A stretch of 64,000 nt of DNA. It comes from 66-474 sp044464225 (GTDB lineage: Bacteria; Pseudomonadota; Gammaproteobacteria; Xanthomonadales; Rhodanobacteraceae). The notes under the pieces were generated by a model. The model was not told the DNA's origin, searched no databases, and was given only the letters and a program-made list of their open reading frames with translations. Positions 62,720 through 64,000 of this stretch are shown here, piece by piece (positions within the stretch are counted from its first letter, which is position 1; each line of letters starts with the position of its first letter). The translations under genes and the position numbers were made by a program. The stretch is from positions 1-64,000 of the forward strand of contig JBIQLN010000014.1 in the NCBI GenBank assembly GCA_044464225.1, given 5' to 3'.

Positions 62720-62770
62720 CACAACGTGCAGTTATGCCATATGCCATTTTTTTCATTGGCGGCGGGTGCG
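62720..62770 (+). promoter_or_regulatory. Conserved regulatory block upstream of the TonB receptor
   Basis: CACAAC, CAGTTATGCCAT, a tandem second ATGCCAT (62733-62746) and TTTTCATTGGC, in the same order and spacing as before dgcN. TTGGCG at its end with TTACGC 18 bp later may be the promoter. The receptor start is about 105 bp further on. Confidence 0.7.
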
Positions 62771-62873
62771 CGTTTGTGGTTACGCTCGGCCTGCAAATGG
62801 GGATTTCCGTATTTCTCGAACACGAATCCACCCGCTGCAATCCTGCGGCGGGGCAACGCGCGGAGGGAGTGCG

Positions 62874-64000
62874 ATGAACAGGCGTGCCAAACGAGTTGTT
62901 CCGACCCTGCTGGCTGCATCGGTGATGCTTGCGCTGGCGGGGACGGCCGCTGCCCAGGACACGCAGGCGACGAGCGCTACGGACCAGCAAGGATCCACGC
63001 AGTCGGCGGACCAATCCCGTCAGCCGGCGACCCTCTCCACCGTGGTGGTGACCGGCACGCGCGTACTCGGCCGCACGCTGAAGGACTCGCTGCAGCCGGT
63101 CGACGTGGTGTCGGGCGATGCGCTCAGGCAAACCGGCGCGTTCGATTTCGGCACCGCGCTGTCGCGCGCGATCCCGTCGCTGAATTTCCCCATGTCGCCG
63201 GCTTCGGATCTCGAAGCGTTCCAGCGCCCGTTCCAGTTGCGCAGCATGCCGCCCGACGAAGTGCTGGTGCTGGTCGACGGCAAGCGCTGGCATCCGGGTG
63301 CGCTGGTGATGACTCTCGCGAACATCGGCGTGGGTTCGCAAGGCTACGACCTCAACACGATTCCGATGTCGGCCATCGACCACATCGAGGTGCTGCGCGA
63401 CGGCGCCTCGGCGCAGTACGGTTCCGACGCGATCGCGGGCGTGATCAACGTGATCTTGAAGAAGGGCCCGAAGGGCGGCGATATCACAGCCACCGCCGGC
63501 CAATTTTCCGCGGGTGATGGCCGCACTTGGCAGGCGCTAGGCAACTTCGGCGTCGCACTGGGCGACAAGGGCTGGATGCGCTTCGCGCTGCAGAGCGGCA
63601 ACCAGGATGAAACCAACCGTGCGGAGCCCGACGTCCGCCCGGGCCTGACGCAGCTCGGCACCCGGTTCCACACCGGCGTGGTGCCGTTCCGCGACTCGAA
63701 CCTGATGATCAACGGCCAGTACGACATCACGCCCAACGTGCAGTTCTACGCGTACGGGCACTTCGGCCGGCGCGAAGGCACGCCGCATGCCTTTTACCGA
63801 TACGGCATCGACACGCCTTATCCGAAAAGTCCATTGCTGGCGATCAGTCCGTTCCCGAACGGTTTCCTTCCGCTGGAACGGGGCGTATCGACCGACAGTG
63901 CGCTGGTGGCCGGATTGCGCGGCGACTGGAATGGCTGGAGCTGGGACGTCAGCGCCAACACCGGTGGCAACCGGGTTTCCTACGCCACCGAAAACACGCT
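62874..64000 (+). CDS. TonB-dependent outer membrane receptor, partial
   Basis: First 375 residues of a receptor that continues past the right edge. A signal peptide (ending AAA-Q near residue 27) is followed by a Gln/Ser/Thr-rich linker and TonB box (STVVVTGTRV). The plug domain has the typical VLVLVDGKRWHPG and VLRDGASAQYGSDAIAGVIN. The barrel begins near 200. GGAGGGAG precedes ATG 62874. It probably imports the substrate handled by the adjacent peptidases and Dgc enzymes; the ligand is inferred only from context. Confidence 0.9.
   Translation, partial: MNRRAKRVVPTLLAASVMLALAGTAAAQDTQATSATDQQGSTQSADQSRQPATLSTVVVTGTRVLGRTLKDSLQPVDVVSGDALRQTGAFDFGTALSRAIPSLNFPMSPASDLEAFQRPFQLRSMPPDEVLVLVDGKRWHPGALVMTLANIGVGSQGYDLNTIPMSAIDHIEVLRDGASAQYGSDAIAGVINVILKKGPKGGDITATAGQFSAGDGRTWQALGNFGVALGDKGWMRFALQSGNQDETNRAEPDVRPGLTQLGTRFHTGVVPFRDSNLMINGQYDITPNVQFYAYGHFGRREGTPHAFYRYGIDTPYPKSPLLAISPFPNGFLPLERGVSTDSALVAGLRGDWNGWSWDVSANTGGNRVSYATENT

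Overview
The window is 64 kb of high-GC chromosome from a gammaproteobacterium. Gene content points to the Xanthomonadales, most likely the Rhodanobacteraceae. The signs are a PilH-type response regulator, a YtrA-type GntR/ABC operon carrying DUF2884 lipoproteins, a C-minus type ribosomal protein L36, a SlyD-type and an FkpA-type isomerase, and intergenic palindromes of a kind common in that order. No tRNA, rRNA, CRISPR array, integrase or transposase was seen. Almost all of the sequence is chromosomal housekeeping; one gene (49741-50835) looks foreign.

Layout. 1-3.7 kb: a frameshifted HAD phosphatase, a peroxiredoxin, Hsp20, CbpA and PilH. 3.8-10.8 kb: a quinone-oxidoreductase-like enzyme, then the 2-oxoglutarate dehydrogenase operon sucA-sucB-lpd on the minus strand. 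11-20 kb: a GNAT/DUF7931 protein, a RoxA-like ribosomal oxygenase, a PQQ dehydrogenase lipoprotein, a LytTR membrane protein behind purB, then fumC and slyD. 20.4-26.8 kb: a compact ten-gene minus-strand unit. It holds a small exported protein, a YtrA-type GntR regulator, an ABC transporter (ATPase and permease), four paralogous DUF2884 lipoproteins, and two small membrane proteins (DUF4386, DUF6326). Its promoter carries a 22-bp inverted repeat over the -10 box. 27-34 kb: an FkpA-type PPIase with a clear terminator, two small cytochromes c with a pterin dehydratase, an AhpD-like protein, an NfeD protease with a slipin, a PadR regulator with a sensor-domain protein, and a TonB-family protein. 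34.5-43.5 kb: metabolic and conserved genes, including an M24 peptidase, a luciferase-like oxidoreductase, DUF488, YggS, a TraB-family protein and the agmatine-to-putrescine pair aguA/aguB. 43.7-49.4 kb: rpmJ, tkt, a large secreted trypsin-like protease and the CcsA-like YpjD. 49.7-50.8 kb: an isolated, AT-rich SIR2-domain gene, a candidate anti-phage NADase.

50.9-64 kb is the most distinctive part. Ten neighbouring genes form a set suited to scavenging peptidoglycan peptides and D-amino acids. They are two serine beta-lactamase-like hydrolases, a VanX-type D-Ala-D-Ala dipeptidase, diaminopimelate decarboxylase, gamma-glutamyltransferase, the D-glutamate pair DgcA/DgcN, a P1-family (DmpA-like) aminopeptidase, a LysR regulator and a TonB-dependent receptor that runs off the right edge. 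The promoters of dgcN (minus) and of the receptor (plus) share a 42-bp block, 34 of 42 bases identical in the direction of transcription. This suggests that the LysR protein between them controls uptake and catabolism as one regulon.

A dispersed intergenic repeat of about 85-190 bp, bounded by GTCATTCC and GGAATGAC, occurs at least eight times, all between 27.8 and 56.3 kb. One copy supplies the only plausible start codon of the VanX-type gene.
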